From positions 1 to 64,000 of the forward strand of contig NZ_CP017940.1 of assembly GCF_002764115.1 (NCBI RefSeq): a stretch of DNA of 64,000 bases, given 5' to 3'. Both the position numbers and the translations under genes were made by a program. Source of the DNA: Phyllobacterium zundukense (lineage in GTDB: Bacteria > Pseudomonadota > Alphaproteobacteria > Rhizobiales > Rhizobiaceae). The notes under the pieces were generated by a model. The model searched no databases, was not told the origin of the DNA, and saw only the letters and a list, made by a program, of their open reading frames with translations. How positions within the stretch are numbered: position 1 is the stretch's first letter; each line of letters begins with the position of its first letter. Positions 34,685 through 44,741 of this stretch are shown here, one piece after another.

Positions 34685-36085
34685 CTAAACTCTGATGATC
34701 TCGATGCCGAGATTTTCCCGCCGCAGCCAGCGGCTGATCAACAGAACGGCGGCAGTGGCGAGGCCGCACAGCAACCCAAGCCAGATTCCTGCACCTTCCA
34801 TGCCCAGCCAGAAACCAAAACCAACCGAGAGCGGCAAGCCGACGCCCCAATAGGCGATGGCTGCATAGATCATCGGAATGGTTGTGTCGTGCAAGCCGCG
34901 CAACATGCCGCTCGCAACTGCCTGGCCACCATCGAAAATCTGGAATAGCGCGGCGAAGGCCAGGAACGATACGGCAAGCGAAATCACGCTGGCATTCGCG
35001 GGATCATTGACGTCGATGAAGGCGCTGATCAGTTGATGTGGCGCCAGCAGCATCAGCAGTGCCGTCACCACCATGAAACCCGTGCCGGCGGCGAAGGCAA
35101 CCCAGCCAGCACGCTTGATGCCTTCGCGATCCTGCGCACCATAGGCGCGGCCGATGCGGACCGTTGCGGCCTGGCCGAAGCCCATCGGCACCATGAAGGC
35201 GATCGACGCGATCTGTATTGCGATGGCGTGGGCGGCGAGCGAGTCGGCGCCGATCAGCCCCATCAGGAAAGCCGCGGCGTTAAAAATGGTCACCTCAAAG
35301 CTCAGGATGGCGGCGATGGGCAGGCCCAGGCGAAACAGCTCGCCGAAGCGCGGCCAGTCGGCACGCCAGAACCGCCCGAACAGGCGATAACGCCGGAATT
35401 GTTTGTCGAGACTGATGACAATCACGAGGCCAGCAAACATCATGACCGAAGACAGCGACGTTGCAATGCCGGAGCCAACGATGCCAAGCTTCGGAAAACC
35501 AAAATGTCCGAAGATCAGAAGCCAGTTGGCAAGAGCATTGAAACCAACCGAAATGAGGGCGATGACAAGCGCCCAACCGGGACGCTCCAGCGCAGCAATG
35601 AAGGAGCGCAGGACGATATAGCCGTAGAAGGGCAGAACCGCCCATTGCAGCGCGCGTACATAGTTGCCGGCTTCCGCAGCAAGGCTCGCGTCCTGGCCCA
35701 TGGCGATGAGGATCGGCGTGGTGTTCCACAATGCGAGCCAGATCGGGATGGAGATGGTAACGGCAATCCACAGTCCCTGACGGACGGTGCGGCGGATTTC
35801 GCGAACCGTGAATTTGTTACGGCCGAGTTCGCGCGCCATCATAGGCGATGTCGCCAGCATCAAGCCGAGACCGAAAATCATCGGTACGTAATAGAGATTG
35901 GTTCCGAGCGCGCCCGCGGCAAGCGTATCGGCGCCGACCCAGCCCATCATCATGACGTCGGTTGCCGTCATCGCCGTTTGCGCAAGATTGGTGAGAATCA
36001 TCGGCCAGCTCAAGGAGAGCATCGCGACGATTTCATCACGCCATGCACGCCTTGACGCAGCGTTTTGGGCTATAGCAACCGACAT
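34685..36085 (-). CDS. MATE-family efflux transporter
   Basis: 466 residues with 12 predicted membrane helices in the two-fold MATE layout (LSLSWPMILTNLAQTAMTAT begins the first half, LFRLGLPIAAILSFEVTIFN the second). NorM-like pumps export cationic drugs and dyes using Na+ or H+ gradients; the substrate here is not predictable. The start at 36085 (MSVAIAQNAASRRAWRDE) has only a moderate ribosome-binding site. Upstream on the same strand are a compact minigene and hairpin that could form its leader. Confidence 0.9.
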   Translation of the reverse strand: MSVAIAQNAASRRAWRDEIVAMLSLSWPMILTNLAQTAMTATDVMMMGWVGADTLAAGALGTNLYYVPMIFGLGLMLATSPMMARELGRNKFTVREIRRTVRQGLWIAVTISIPIWLALWNTTPILIAMGQDASLAAEAGNYVRALQWAVLPFYGYIVLRSFIAALERPGWALVIALISVGFNALANWLLIFGHFGFPKLGIVGSGIATSLSSVMMFAGLVIVISLDKQFRRYRLFGRFWRADWPRFGELFRLGLPIAAILSFEVTIFNAAAFLMGLIGADSLAAHAIAIQIASIAFMVPMGFGQAATVRIGRAYGAQDREGIKRAGWVAFAAGTGFMVVTALLMLLAPHQLISAFIDVNDPANASVISLAVSFLAFAALFQIFDGGQAVASGMLRGLHDTTIPMIYAAIAYWGVGLPLSVGFGFWLGMEGAGIWLGLLCGLATAAVLLISRWLRRENLGIEIIRV

Positions 36086-36215
36086 TTGTTTGGTCTTTCA
36101 GAGGAAAATGCCTACGATTAAGGCAGAATGCACCGTTTTCAGGCAAATTCTTGGTATCATCAATTTGACGAAGAGCAAAGCTGTCGGTTGCCGATTTTTG
36201 CCACGTAAACGGAAA

Positions 36216-36237
36216 GGGCCACCCCTAAGGGTGGCCC
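36216..36237 (-). terminator. Hairpin downstream of the minigene
   Basis: GGGCCACCC (36216-36224) pairs perfectly with GGGTGGCCC (36229-36237) around a 4-nt loop. On the minus strand it is followed by TTTCCGTTTACG, giving a weak intrinsic terminator. It lies between the 22-codon minigene and the MATE start. Confidence 0.65.
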
Positions 36238-36302
36238 CGCAATTCCGTCTGGCACAAAGCTGTCGTTTGGCCTTCTTCCCTGGACTTGGCCAGGGTGCTT
36301 AT

Positions 36303-36371
36303 TCAACGGAGAGACGATCCCCGATGGAAAGCATCAGACGCCTTGTGGCAGTTTGCGAAATCACGAGACAT
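36303..36371 (-). CDS. Candidate 22-residue minigene with full-length Shine-Dalgarno
   Basis: The minus strand carries AAAAGGAGGTGATCCG directly before ATG at 36371; AAGGAGGTGATCC is complementary to 13 nt of the 16S rRNA 3' end. The frame encodes MSRDFANCHKASDAFHRGSS then LR and a TGA stop at 36303. A TTGAAA -35-like box lies about 60 bp upstream, and a terminator-like hairpin (36216-36237) about 65 bp downstream. No family is known to me. It could be a small protein, a leader peptide for the MATE gene, or the coding part of a small RNA. Being this short, it is uncertain, but the ribosome-binding site is far better than chance expectation. Confidence 0.45.
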   Translation of the reverse strand: MSRDFANCHKASDAFHRGSSLR

Positions 36372-36547
36372 CGGATCACCTCCTTTTCATTCGTTGAACA
36401 CAAAATAAGAATGGGATGTCTTTCGTTGCGTTTCAAGAGAAAAATTTGGCCCATGATTCAGACAGCTTGCAAATGGCCGGTTGCAGCCATAAGCCAAGCA
36501 AATGATTTTTCGTGAATTACGTGACACGCAGTGTTTGGGGACAAAAG

Positions 36548-37828
36548 ATGGCAGCTGAAGACTCGACCGCGAAAAGTGGAGCGGCGCGGATCATCCGCAC
36601 GGTAATCGACGTACTCGAGCCGCAATTTGCCGTCGAATTATGGGATGGTACGCGCATTGGCGAAACGGACGGTCCCATCCTCGCCATCAATGATCCGATG
36701 GCGGTGCGCCAGATTGCCTTGAAGCCGAATATCGGCTCGATCGTTGAATTGTGGGTCTCCGGACAGATCGACGTGAAGAACGGCACGCTGTTCGATCTGG
36801 TCGAGCGCGGACCCAAGGGCAAATTCAAACAGAAACTGAAGAGCCTGCCGAAATGGCAATTGCTCAAAGATGTGCCTTCGCTGCTGCTTGGATCAGGCAA
36901 GGCCGGTAATTCCGGTCTCGGCGGCAAGAATCCGTTTGTCAGCGGTTCGAACAAGGAGGCCATTACCCATCATTACGATGTGTCGAACGCCTTCTACCAG
37001 CTCTTCCTCGATGAGCGCATGGTCTATACCTGCGCCTATTTCACCGACTGGGCCAACACGATCGATCAGGCGCAGGCCGACAAGCTGGAGCTGATCTGCC
37101 GCAAGTTGCGCCTGCAGCCAGGCGACCGGCTGCTGGACATCGGTTGCGGCTGGGGCGCCATGCTGATCTACGCGGCGAAGCATTATGGTGTGACCGGCAC
37201 GGGCGTTTCACTCTCGGAAGCGCAGACCGCCTTGGCGCGCGAGCGGATCAAGGCGGAAGGTCTGGAAGACAAGATCACCATCCACGTCAAATCCTATGAA
37301 CATCTGGAAGGCCAGTTCGACAAGATTTCGTCAATCGGCATGTTCGAGGCGGTCGGCATTGCGCATTACGATACGTATTACTCCAGCGTGCACCGGCTGC
37401 TCAAGCCGGGTGGGCTTTATCTGCACCATGCAATCACGCGGCGGATGAAGCGCAACAAGAAGACTTTCGGCCGCAAGAGTGCCGAGCATCTGGCACTGGT
37501 GAAGTATATTTTCCCGGGCGGCGAACTGGATCACCTTGGCATGACTGTCGAGAATCTCGAAGGCTATGGTTTCGAGGTGCACGATGTCGAAAACCTGCGC
37601 GAGCACTACGGCAAGACCTGCCGCATCTGGGCCGATCGGCTGCATGCGCGGTTTGACGAGGCGATCGCGGAAGTGGGCGCCCCGAAGGCGCGGCTCTGGC
37701 TGCTCTATCTCACAGGCTGCGCGCTGGCGTTCGAGCGGGGCACGGTGCAGATCAACCAGACGCTGGCTTCACGACGCAAGCGCGGGCTGTCGGCCGTGCC
37801 ACAGACGAGAGCTGATCTTTATAGATGA
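36548..37828 (+). CDS. cfa: Cyclopropane-fatty-acyl-phospholipid synthase family protein
   Basis: 426 residues. The N-terminal lipid-binding region is followed by a class I methyltransferase with motif LLDIGCGWGAMLIYAAKHYG (about 208-227) and GVSLSEAQ. The upstream YDVSNAFYQLFLDERMVYTC is a CFA synthase hallmark. It adds a methylene group from SAM to unsaturated acyl chains of membrane phospholipids. The start at 36548 (MAAEDSTAKSG) has GGGGA upstream; the in-frame ATG at 36512 is an alternative. Confidence 0.92.
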   Translation: MAAEDSTAKSGAARIIRTVIDVLEPQFAVELWDGTRIGETDGPILAINDPMAVRQIALKPNIGSIVELWVSGQIDVKNGTLFDLVERGPKGKFKQKLKSLPKWQLLKDVPSLLLGSGKAGNSGLGGKNPFVSGSNKEAITHHYDVSNAFYQLFLDERMVYTCAYFTDWANTIDQAQADKLELICRKLRLQPGDRLLDIGCGWGAMLIYAAKHYGVTGTGVSLSEAQTALARERIKAEGLEDKITIHVKSYEHLEGQFDKISSIGMFEAVGIAHYDTYYSSVHRLLKPGGLYLHHAITRRMKRNKKTFGRKSAEHLALVKYIFPGGELDHLGMTVENLEGYGFEVHDVENLREHYGKTCRIWADRLHARFDEAIAEVGAPKARLWLLYLTGCALAFERGTVQINQTLASRRKRGLSAVPQTRADLYR

Positions 37829-37904
37829 GAGTGTCGGACCGGGTCCGGGAGGGGTATCCCTTGAAATCCGCAATCCGTGCAAGAATGCGTTCAGTAAAAA
37901 GACC

Positions 37905-37950
37905 CCTCCCTGCTGCTACGCAGCCTCCCTCCCCAAAAGGGGGAGGGTAA
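37905..37950. repeat. GC-rich repeat element with two hairpins after cfa
   Basis: CCCTCCCTGCTGCTACGCAG begins near 37905. It contains GCTGC-TAC-GCAGC (37912-37924) and CCCTCCCC/GGGGAGGG (37927-37934 with 37940-37947). From memory, very similar elements are widespread between genes in Mesorhizobium and relatives. It sits between the convergent cfa and acs stops and probably also terminates transcription. Confidence 0.6.
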
Positions 37951-37957
37951 AAGGAGC

Positions 37958-39910
37958 CTAACCCTTCCTGTTCTGCCGGTTGGCGATCAGATCGTCGACG
38001 ACTGCCGGATCGGCAAGGGTCGAGGTATCGCCGAGCGCACCGAAGTCATCCTCGGCGATCTTGCGCAGGATACGGCGCATGATCTTGCCCGAACGCGTCT
38101 TGGGCAGGCCAGGCGAGAACTGGATCTTGTCGGGCGAGGCGATGGGGCCGATTTCCTTGCGAACATGGGCAACGAGGTCCTTGCGCAATTCGTCGCTGCC
38201 TTCGATTCCGGCCATGAGCGTGACATAGCAATAGATGCCCTGCCCCTTGAGATCGTGCGGATAGCCGACGACGGCGGCTTCGGAGACGGTATCATGCGAG
38301 ACGAGTGCCGATTCCACTTCCGCCGTGCCCATGCGGTGGCCTGAGACATTGAGCACGTCATCCACGCGGCCGGTGATCCAATAGTAGCCGTCCTTGTCGC
38401 GGCGGCAGCCATCGCCGGTGAAGTATTTGCCCTTGTAGGTGGAGAAATATGTCTCGATGAAGCGCTTATGGTCGCCATAGACCGTGCGCATCTGGCCGGG
38501 CCAGGAATCGACGATGCAGAGATTGCCGTCGGCAGCGCCTTCCAGAACATCGCCTTCATTGTCGACGAGCTGCGGCTGAACGCCAAAGAAGGGCCGCGTG
38601 GCTGAGCCGGGCTTCAGCGCGGTCGCGCCGGGCAACGGTGTAATGAGGATGCCGCCGGTTTCCGTCTGCCACCACGTATCGACGATGGGGGAGCGCTTGT
38701 CGCCGACCACCTGGTAATACCATTCCCAGGCTTCCGGATTGATCGGCTCGCCGACGGAACCGAGGATACGCAGCGACTTGCGCGAAGTCTTCTTGACCGG
38801 CTCGTCGCCGGCACTCATCAAGGCGCGGATAGCCGTTGGTGCGGTGTAGAAGATATTGACCTTGTGCTTGTCGATGACTTCCCAGAAGCGGGAAACCGAT
38901 GGGTAGTTGGGCACGCCCTCGAACATCAGCGTGGTGGCACCGTTGGCCAGCGGGCCATAGACGATATACGAGTGACCGGTAACCCAGCCGACGTCGGCCG
39001 TGCACCAGTAGATATCACCATCGTGGTAATCGAAGACATATTGATGCGTCATCGAGGCGTAGACCAGATAGCCGCCGGTCGTGTGGAGTACGCCCTTAGG
39101 CTTGCCGGTGGAGCCTGACGTGTAAAGGATGAACAGCGGATCCTCCGCCTTCATCTTTTCGGGCTTGCATTCCGGCTTAACGCTCAGCGTTTCCTCATGG
39201 TACCAGAGATCGCGGTTCGGCGCCCAGCCGGTCTTGCCGCCGGTACGGCGCACGACAAGGACGTTCTTCACCATCACATGGTGCTTGGCGGCAATATCGA
39301 TCGCCTTGTCCGTATTGTCCTTCAGCGGGATAGGCTTGCCGCCGCGCATACCCTCGTCCGAGGTGATGACGAAAGTAGATTCGCAATCGACGATACGTCC
39401 CGCGAGGGCGTCCGGCGAAAAGCCGCCGAAGACGACAGAATGGACAGCGCCGATACGCGTGCAGGCGAGCATCGCATAGGAGGCTTCCGGGATCATCGGC
39501 ATGTAGATGGTGACGCGGTCGCCCTTCTTGACGCCGTGCTTCTTCAGCACGTTGGCAAGACGGCAGACCTGATCGTACAGCTCGTTATAGGTAATCTTCT
39601 TGTCGAGATAGGGATTGTCGCCTTCCCAGATGATGGCGACCTGATCGCCGCGCTTCTTCAGATGGCGGTCGATGCAGTTGTAGGAGACGTTGGTGACACC
39701 ATCCTCGAACCACTTGATCGCAACCTTGCCTTCGAACGAAGTGTTCTTGACCTTGGTGTAGGGCTTGAACCAGTCGATGCGTTTCCCGTGCTTGGCCCAG
39801 AATTTTTCCGGGTCCTTGATGCTCTGCTTGTACCAGTTGAGATAGGTATCATTGTCGATGAGCGCGTTTTTCTTCGCGCTTGCCAGCACGGGATAAACCT
39901 TCTCGGACAT
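37958..39910 (-). CDS. acs: Acetyl-coenzyme A synthetase
   Basis: 650 residues, the normal length. It converts acetate, ATP and CoA to acetyl-CoA through an acetyl-adenylate. The AMP-binding motif [19 protein letters not shown], the [10 protein letters not shown] core motif and the C-terminal [15 protein letters not shown], whose lysine is acetylated by Pat-type regulators in relatives, are all present. The start at 39910 ([11 protein letters not shown]) has GAGGAAATTG upstream; the longer frame is rejected. It is convergent with cfa. Confidence 0.97.
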   Translation of the reverse strand: MSEKVYPVLASAKKNALIDNDTYLNWYKQSIKDPEKFWAKHGKRIDWFKPYTKVKNTSFEGKVAIKWFEDGVTNVSYNCIDRHLKKRGDQVAIIWEGDNPYLDKKITYNELYDQVCRLANVLKKHGVKKGDRVTIYMPMIPEASYAMLACTRIGAVHSVVFGGFSPDALAGRIVDCESTFVITSDEGMRGGKPIPLKDNTDKAIDIAAKHHVMVKNVLVVRRTGGKTGWAPNRDLWYHEETLSVKPECKPEKMKAEDPLFILYTSGSTGKPKGVLHTTGGYLVYASMTHQYVFDYHDGDIYWCTADVGWVTGHSYIVYGPLANGATTLMFEGVPNYPSVSRFWEVIDKHKVNIFYTAPTAIRALMSAGDEPVKKTSRKSLRILGSVGEPINPEAWEWYYQVVGDKRSPIVDTWWQTETGGILITPLPGATALKPGSATRPFFGVQPQLVDNEGDVLEGAADGNLCIVDSWPGQMRTVYGDHKRFIETYFSTYKGKYFTGDGCRRDKDGYYWITGRVDDVLNVSGHRMGTAEVESALVSHDTVSEAAVVGYPHDLKGQGIYCYVTLMAGIEGSDELRKDLVAHVRKEIGPIASPDKIQFSPGLPKTRSGKIMRRILRKIAEDDFGALGDTSTLADPAVVDDLIANRQNRKG

Positions 39911-40205
39911 CAATTTCCTCCAGAATCTGAGATGACGGGCCTCCACCCGGATGCCTCCCGGACGGGAGGCGAATAGCACTCATTATCACCATGCAAATCA
40001 ATGCGTAAATATCTCAAATGCGTTGCTGCCAACGGCGTTCGGTCGCACGCCACAACCGGGCGTTGTAATATACCGTTACATTTTGTCATGGAACCTGGTC
40101 CATTTTGAACACATTTCAGCATCAACGGTCGCTGCCTTGACTTGGGAGGACACATAAGGCGCGCCGCACATCATAAAAAGTCTGCGCCACACCAAGGATC
40201 GAAGA
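39911..40205. other. Divergent intergenic region between acs and the M15 peptidase gene
   Basis: About 295 bp with no gene signal. It must hold both promoters. No convincing operator or structured leader was recognised. Confidence 0.5.
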
Positions 40206-40742
40206 ATGACAATTCAACCCTTGCGCAGCGTTGCGTCCCGCGCGAAATTCTTATCGTTTGCCCTGTTCGTTGTTGCCCTGGCCATCCCAGCGGACGCCGG
40301 GACTTTGCCCGAGCCTTCCAACCCGCAGGAGCGCGTCGGCGCCCATCTCTTCGATGAGGAACACGCGCATCTCCTGAACGATTCCGTTTTCGACAAGATC
40401 AGCCCCTTGGTGCTTGCGGCCATGCCGCGCGGCAAGGCCTATATCGACTACAAGGCTCCGTCGAAATGTATTCCCGAACAGTTGAAGAATGTGCTCAATC
40501 GCGTTTCGGCGAAATACGGACCGATTACCGTGAATTCGACGGTTCGCTCGAGATCACGCAACCGCAGTGTTGGCGGACGCGACCAGTCCTATCACCTCAG
40601 CTGCCAGGCGGTTGATTTCCGTGTGCATGGCGGCGCATCCGGCCTGATCAACTACCTTTCTTCCACCAAGGAAGTCGGTGGGCTGAAGCGTTATCCGGCA
40701 GGTTACTACCATATCGATACCGGACCGCGCCGTAGCTGGTGA
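40206..40742 (+). CDS. Periplasmic M15-family (YcbK/DUF882-like) peptidase
   Basis: 178 residues with an N-terminal signal peptide (AKFLSFALFVVALAIPADAG). The C-terminal part carries the zinc-site pattern of M15 D-Ala-D-Ala carboxypeptidases/endopeptidases: SYHLSCQAVDFRV (His and Asp ligands) and YYHIDTGPRRSW (His ligand). It probably cleaves peptidoglycan stem peptides. AGGATCGAAGA precedes the ATG. It ends 6 bp from the convergent YggS gene. Confidence 0.85.
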   Translation: MTIQPLRSVASRAKFLSFALFVVALAIPADAGTLPEPSNPQERVGAHLFDEEHAHLLNDSVFDKISPLVLAAMPRGKAYIDYKAPSKCIPEQLKNVLNRVSAKYGPITVNSTVRSRSRNRSVGGRDQSYHLSCQAVDFRVHGGASGLINYLSSTKEVGGLKRYPAGYYHIDTGPRRSW

Positions 40743-40748
40743 CTTACC

Positions 40749-41411
40749 TTAGCGACTTCCGAAAATAGCCGAACCGACCCTGACGGAGGTCGCGCCGAAC
40801 CCTATGGCAATTTCGTAATCGCCAGACATGCCCATAGAGAGTTTTTCAACACCGGCTGCCCGCGCGATCTTTTCAAGTAAAGCAAAATGCGGCCCCGGAT
40901 TCTCATCGGCTGGTGGGATACACATCAGGCCTTCAATGATGAGACCATGCACATCGCGGCAGCGTGTGACGAAGGCCAGCGCTTCCTTGGGATCGATACC
41001 GGCCTTTTGTGGTTCTGATCCGGTATTCACTTGCACGTAAAGCTTCGGAAACCGGTTCTGTTTTTTCATTTCGAGACTGAGAGCTGCGGCGATTTTCTCG
41101 CGGTCGACAGTTTCGATGACATCGAAAAGCGCCACGGCTTCCTGCGTCTTGTTGGATTGCAAGGGGCCGATCAGGTGCAGTTCGATATCCGGGAAATCAG
41201 CACGCAGATAAGGCCACTTCAGTTGCGCCTCCTGCACACGATTTTCACCGAAGACACGTTGACCGGCATCGAGAACGGGCCGGATAGCGTCCGCGTCGAA
41301 GGTTTTCGAAACTGCCACAAGCGTCACGGAGCCCTTTGGACGGTTGGCCTCAGCCTCCGCCTTGCTGATTGCGTTGCGAACGGCAAAAAGTTGATCAACG
41401 GCATTGGGCAT
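40749..41411 (-). CDS. YggS-family PLP-binding homeostasis protein
   Basis: 220 residues, fold-type III single-domain PLP protein. The PLP lysine is in TLVAVSKTF (about Lys36), with FGENRVQEAQ, HLIGPLQSNK, LYVQVNTGSEPQKAGI and the C-terminal MGMSGDYEIAIGFGATSVRV phosphate-binding segment. Members keep PLP levels and amino-acid pools balanced rather than catalysing a known reaction. It is divergent from leuS with about 130 bp between the starts. Confidence 0.94.
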   Translation of the reverse strand: MPNAVDQLFAVRNAISKAEAEANRPKGSVTLVAVSKTFDADAIRPVLDAGQRVFGENRVQEAQLKWPYLRADFPDIELHLIGPLQSNKTQEAVALFDVIETVDREKIAAALSLEMKKQNRFPKLYVQVNTGSEPQKAGIDPKEALAFVTRCRDVHGLIIEGLMCIPPADENPGPHFALLEKIARAAGVEKLSMGMSGDYEIAIGFGATSVRVGSAIFGSR

Positions 41412-41542
41412 GGCGCAGTTAAGTCCTATTTATGGTACACGAGCCTGTTTTCGCGGCTTCATTCAGCTTCAAATGGTTGACGGTCTTACCAATCCATGGT
41501 GAAGGTCCCGCCATCGCTATCCTTTGCAAGAGAATCCCGTTC

Positions 41543-44161
41543 ATGGCAACCGAACGATACAATCCACGTGTAGCCGAAAAGCATTGGCAGAAGGTTTGGG
41601 ATGACGCCAAGCTGTTCGAAACACCCAATGACGATCCGCGCGATCCGTATTATGTGCTTGAGATGTTCCCCTATCCGTCGGGGCGCATCCATATGGGCCA
41701 TGTGCGCAACTATGCCATGGGCGATGTCGTGGCGCGCTACAAGCGTGCCAAGGGGTTCAATGTCCTCCATCCGATGGGATGGGATGCTTTCGGCATGCCT
41801 GCGGAAAACGCGGCGATGCAGAACAAGGTTCATCCAAAGACCTGGACCTACCAGAACATCGAGACCATGCGCAGCCAGCTCAAATCCATGGGGCTGTCAC
41901 TCGACTGGTCACGTGAATTCGCCACCTGCGATGTCGAATATTATCACCGCCAGCAGATGCTGTTCCTCGATTTTGTCGAGAAGGGTCTGGTGACGCGCAA
42001 ATCCTCCAAGGTCAATTGGGACCCGGAGGACATGACAGTTCTCGCCAACGAGCAGGTAATCGATGGCCGCGGCTGGCGCTCCGGTGCGCTGGTCGAGCAG
42101 CGCGAGCTGACGCAATGGTTTTTCAAGATCACCGACTTCAACGAGGAATTGCTGAGCGCGCTCGATGATCTCGATCAGTGGCCGGACAAGGTGCGCCTGA
42201 TGCAGCGCAACTGGATCGGCAAGTCTGAAGGCATGCTGGTCCGTTGGGCACTGGACGAAAAGTCGCACGCTGGCGGCGAAAATGAGATCGAGGTTTACAC
42301 GACGCGTCCCGATACGCTCTTCGGTGCGTCGTTCATCGCGATTGCTGCGGATCATCCACTGGCGAAGAAAGCTGCCGAGACCAATGCGGCATTGGCGGAA
42401 TTCAACGAGGAATGCCGCCATGCGGGTACTTCGGTGGTTGCGCTGGAAACGGCCGAGAAGAAGGGTTTCGATACCGGTCTGCGTGTGGCGCACCCGTTCG
42501 ATCCGGACTGGAAGCTGCCGGTCTATGTCGCCAATTTCGTGTTGATGGATTACGGCACAGGGGCGATTTTCGGTTGCCCATCCGGCGATCAGCGCGATCT
42601 CGATTTCGCCAACAAATATGGTCTGCCGGTTGTGGCTGTCGTCATGCCCAAGGATGCTGACGCGGCAACGTTCCAGATCACCGAAACGGCCTATGCCGAT
42701 GATGGCGTGATGATCAATTCGGGTTTCCTCGATGGCCTGTCTCCGGCCGAGGCGTTTGAAGAAGTGGCAAACCGTCTGGAGAAACAGACGATCGGCAACC
42801 GGCCGCAAGGCGAGCGCAAGGTGAATTTCCGCCTGCGCGACTGGGGTATTTCGCGCCAGCGCTACTGGGGATGCCCAATCCCAATGATCCATTGCGATGA
42901 TTGTGGGGTGGTTCCGGTTCCGAAGGCCGATCTGCCGGTGAAGCTGCCAGATGATGTCGAGTTCGACCGTCCGGGTAACCCGCTCGACCGTCATCCGACT
43001 TGGCGGCATGTCAATTGTCCGCAATGCGGCAAGGCTGCTCGGCGCGAGACCGACACGATGGATACGTTCGTCGATTCGTCGTGGTATTTCGCCCGCTTTA
43101 CCGCGCCCTGGGAAAACGAGCCGACCGATCCAAAGGTCGCCAATCACTGGCTGCCGGTCGATCAGTATATTGGCGGTATCGAGCATGCGATCCTGCATCT
43201 CCTCTATTCGCGCTTCTTTACGCGCGCGATGAAGGTTGCCGGCCATCTCGATATCAGCGAGCCATTCAAGGGCCTGTTCACGCAGGGCATGGTCGTGCAC
43301 GAAACCTACAAGGGCAAGGATGGCTGGGTCACGCCGGCGGAAGTGCGGCTTGAGGAAGTGGACGGCAAGCGCCGTGCTGTGCTGATCGATAGCGGCGAGG
43401 AAATCGAAATCGGCTCGATCGAAAAGATGTCGAAGTCGAAGAAGAATGTTGTTGATCCGGACGACATCATTGCTTCCTATGGCGCCGATACGGCGCGCTG
43501 GTTCATGCTGTCCGATTCTCCGCCCGAGCGTGACGTGATCTGGACGGAAGCCGGCGCCGAAGGCGCGCACCGCTTCGTGCAGCGCGTCTGGCGGCTGATC
43601 TCGGAGGCGGCGGAAGTCCTACAGACCGTTGACGCAGCCCCGGCTTTCGAGGGCGAAGCATTGCAGATTTCGAAGACCGCGCACAAGACGGTCAAGGCAG
43701 TCGGTGAGGATATCGAGAAACTGGCGTTCAACAAGGCGGTTGCGCGGCTTTACGAATTGGTGAACGTGCTTTCCGGTCCCTTGCAGAAAATTGCCGCTGG
43801 TGAAGCAGACAAGGCGACCATCGCGGCCTGCCGCGAGGCGACCAACATGCTGCTCGCCATGATTGCACCGATGATGCCGCATTTGGCCGAGGAGTGCTGG
43901 AAAGCGCTGAATGGCAGCGGTCTGGTGGCGCATCACGAGTGGCCGGCATACAACGAGACGTTGATCGTCGAGAACGATGTGACCATGCCTGTGCAGATCA
44001 ACGGCAAGAAGCGTGGTGATTTGACAATTGCCCGCGATGCGGATCAATTGACGGTCGAAAAAGCCGCCCTCGCGCTTGATTTCGTCAAGGCTGCGTTGAA
44101 CGGCAATCCGCCGAAGAAAGTCATCATTGTACCGCAGAGGATCATCAATGTCGTTGCCTGA
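41543..44161 (+). CDS. leuS: Leucyl-tRNA synthetase
   Basis: 872-residue class Ia synthetase that charges tRNA-Leu. It has the HIGH-type motif in [16 protein letters not shown], a CP1 editing domain ([15 protein letters not shown]), the catalytic-domain [15 protein letters not shown] and the KMSKS loop in [12 protein letters not shown], plus an anticodon-binding C-terminus. The start at 41543 ([15 protein letters not shown]) is the family start; the open frame from 41432 adds 37 unsupported residues. Its end overlaps the start of lptE, so the two are coupled. Confidence 0.97.
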   Translation: MATERYNPRVAEKHWQKVWDDAKLFETPNDDPRDPYYVLEMFPYPSGRIHMGHVRNYAMGDVVARYKRAKGFNVLHPMGWDAFGMPAENAAMQNKVHPKTWTYQNIETMRSQLKSMGLSLDWSREFATCDVEYYHRQQMLFLDFVEKGLVTRKSSKVNWDPEDMTVLANEQVIDGRGWRSGALVEQRELTQWFFKITDFNEELLSALDDLDQWPDKVRLMQRNWIGKSEGMLVRWALDEKSHAGGENEIEVYTTRPDTLFGASFIAIAADHPLAKKAAETNAALAEFNEECRHAGTSVVALETAEKKGFDTGLRVAHPFDPDWKLPVYVANFVLMDYGTGAIFGCPSGDQRDLDFANKYGLPVVAVVMPKDADAATFQITETAYADDGVMINSGFLDGLSPAEAFEEVANRLEKQTIGNRPQGERKVNFRLRDWGISRQRYWGCPIPMIHCDDCGVVPVPKADLPVKLPDDVEFDRPGNPLDRHPTWRHVNCPQCGKAARRETDTMDTFVDSSWYFARFTAPWENEPTDPKVANHWLPVDQYIGGIEHAILHLLYSRFFTRAMKVAGHLDISEPFKGLFTQGMVVHETYKGKDGWVTPAEVRLEEVDGKRRAVLIDSGEEIEIGSIEKMSKSKKNVVDPDDIIASYGADTARWFMLSDSPPERDVIWTEAGAEGAHRFVQRVWRLISEAAEVLQTVDAAPAFEGEALQISKTAHKTVKAVGEDIEKLAFNKAVARLYELVNVLSGPLQKIAAGEADKATIAACREATNMLLAMIAPMMPHLAEECWKALNGSGLVAHHEWPAYNETLIVENDVTMPVQINGKKRGDLTIARDADQLTVEKAALALDFVKAALNGNPPKKVIIVPQRIINVVA

Positions 44162-44729
44162 TCGTTTTCAGTGGGGTCTGGGTTCCAGGCGTCTGTTGTC
44201 CGTCTGCGTTATTGGAATGGCCCTGATCGCAGGGGGATGCCAGGTCCGCCCGCTTTATTCCGATCCCAGCCCGGTTGGGAGCACCGGTGCAGGCTTGACC
44301 GGCAGCGTTCGTTCGAAGCTTGCGACCATCACGGTCAGTCAGCCCGGTTCCCGCGAAGCGCAGGAAGTGCGCAATAATCTGATCTTCCTGTTTGCCGGCG
44401 GGGCAGGCGAGCCGGCTAACCCGGTCTATTCGATGCAGCTCAGCGTCATCCCGCAGAACTTGTCGCTGATGCTGGTGCAGAATGCGACCAATGACAAATC
44501 GGGCCAGCCAACGGCGGGCTCGGTCCGCATGACGGGTAACTATGTCCTGACGCGCCTGTCCGATGGTCAGGTCGTAGGCAGGGGAACCCGGCTTGTTACG
44601 GCCGACTACGATGCGCCGAGACAGCGATTCGCTGTGACAAGGGCTGTGCGCGACGCGAACAACCGCGCTGCGCGGGAGCTTGCTGAAGCATTGAATCTCA
44701 GTGTGGCGCAGGACCTTTCCAAGTTCTGA
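44148..44729 (+). CDS. lptE: LPS-assembly lipoprotein LptE
   Basis: 193 residues with a lipobox ALIAGGC (Cys31) after a short signal sequence, then QVRPLYSD, the usual start of the mature alphaproteobacterial LptE. It partners LptD in the outer membrane to insert lipopolysaccharide. The start at 44148 has GAGG upstream and overlaps the leuS end by 14 bp. In many relatives holA follows lptE; here an AAA ATPase gene does. Confidence 0.88.
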   Translation: MSLPDRFQWGLGSRRLLSVCVIGMALIAGGCQVRPLYSDPSPVGSTGAGLTGSVRSKLATITVSQPGSREAQEVRNNLIFLFAGGAGEPANPVYSMQLSVIPQNLSLMLVQNATNDKSGQPTAGSVRMTGNYVLTRLSDGQVVGRGTRLVTADYDAPRQRFAVTRAVRDANNRAARELAEALNLSVAQDLSKF

Positions 44730-44741
44730 GTTCGGCCTCCG

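Noticed and set aside
36369..36385. GGATCACCTCCTTTTC on the plus strand as a fragment of 16S rRNA
   Set aside because: Only the anti-Shine-Dalgarno bases match; no adjoining 16S helix sequence is present. It is better read as a strong Shine-Dalgarno on the other strand.
41909..43570. 553-codon open frame antisense to leuS
   Set aside because: Mirror image of a certain synthetase gene; its protein has no family character and codon use of G/C-rich genes commonly leaves one antisense frame open.
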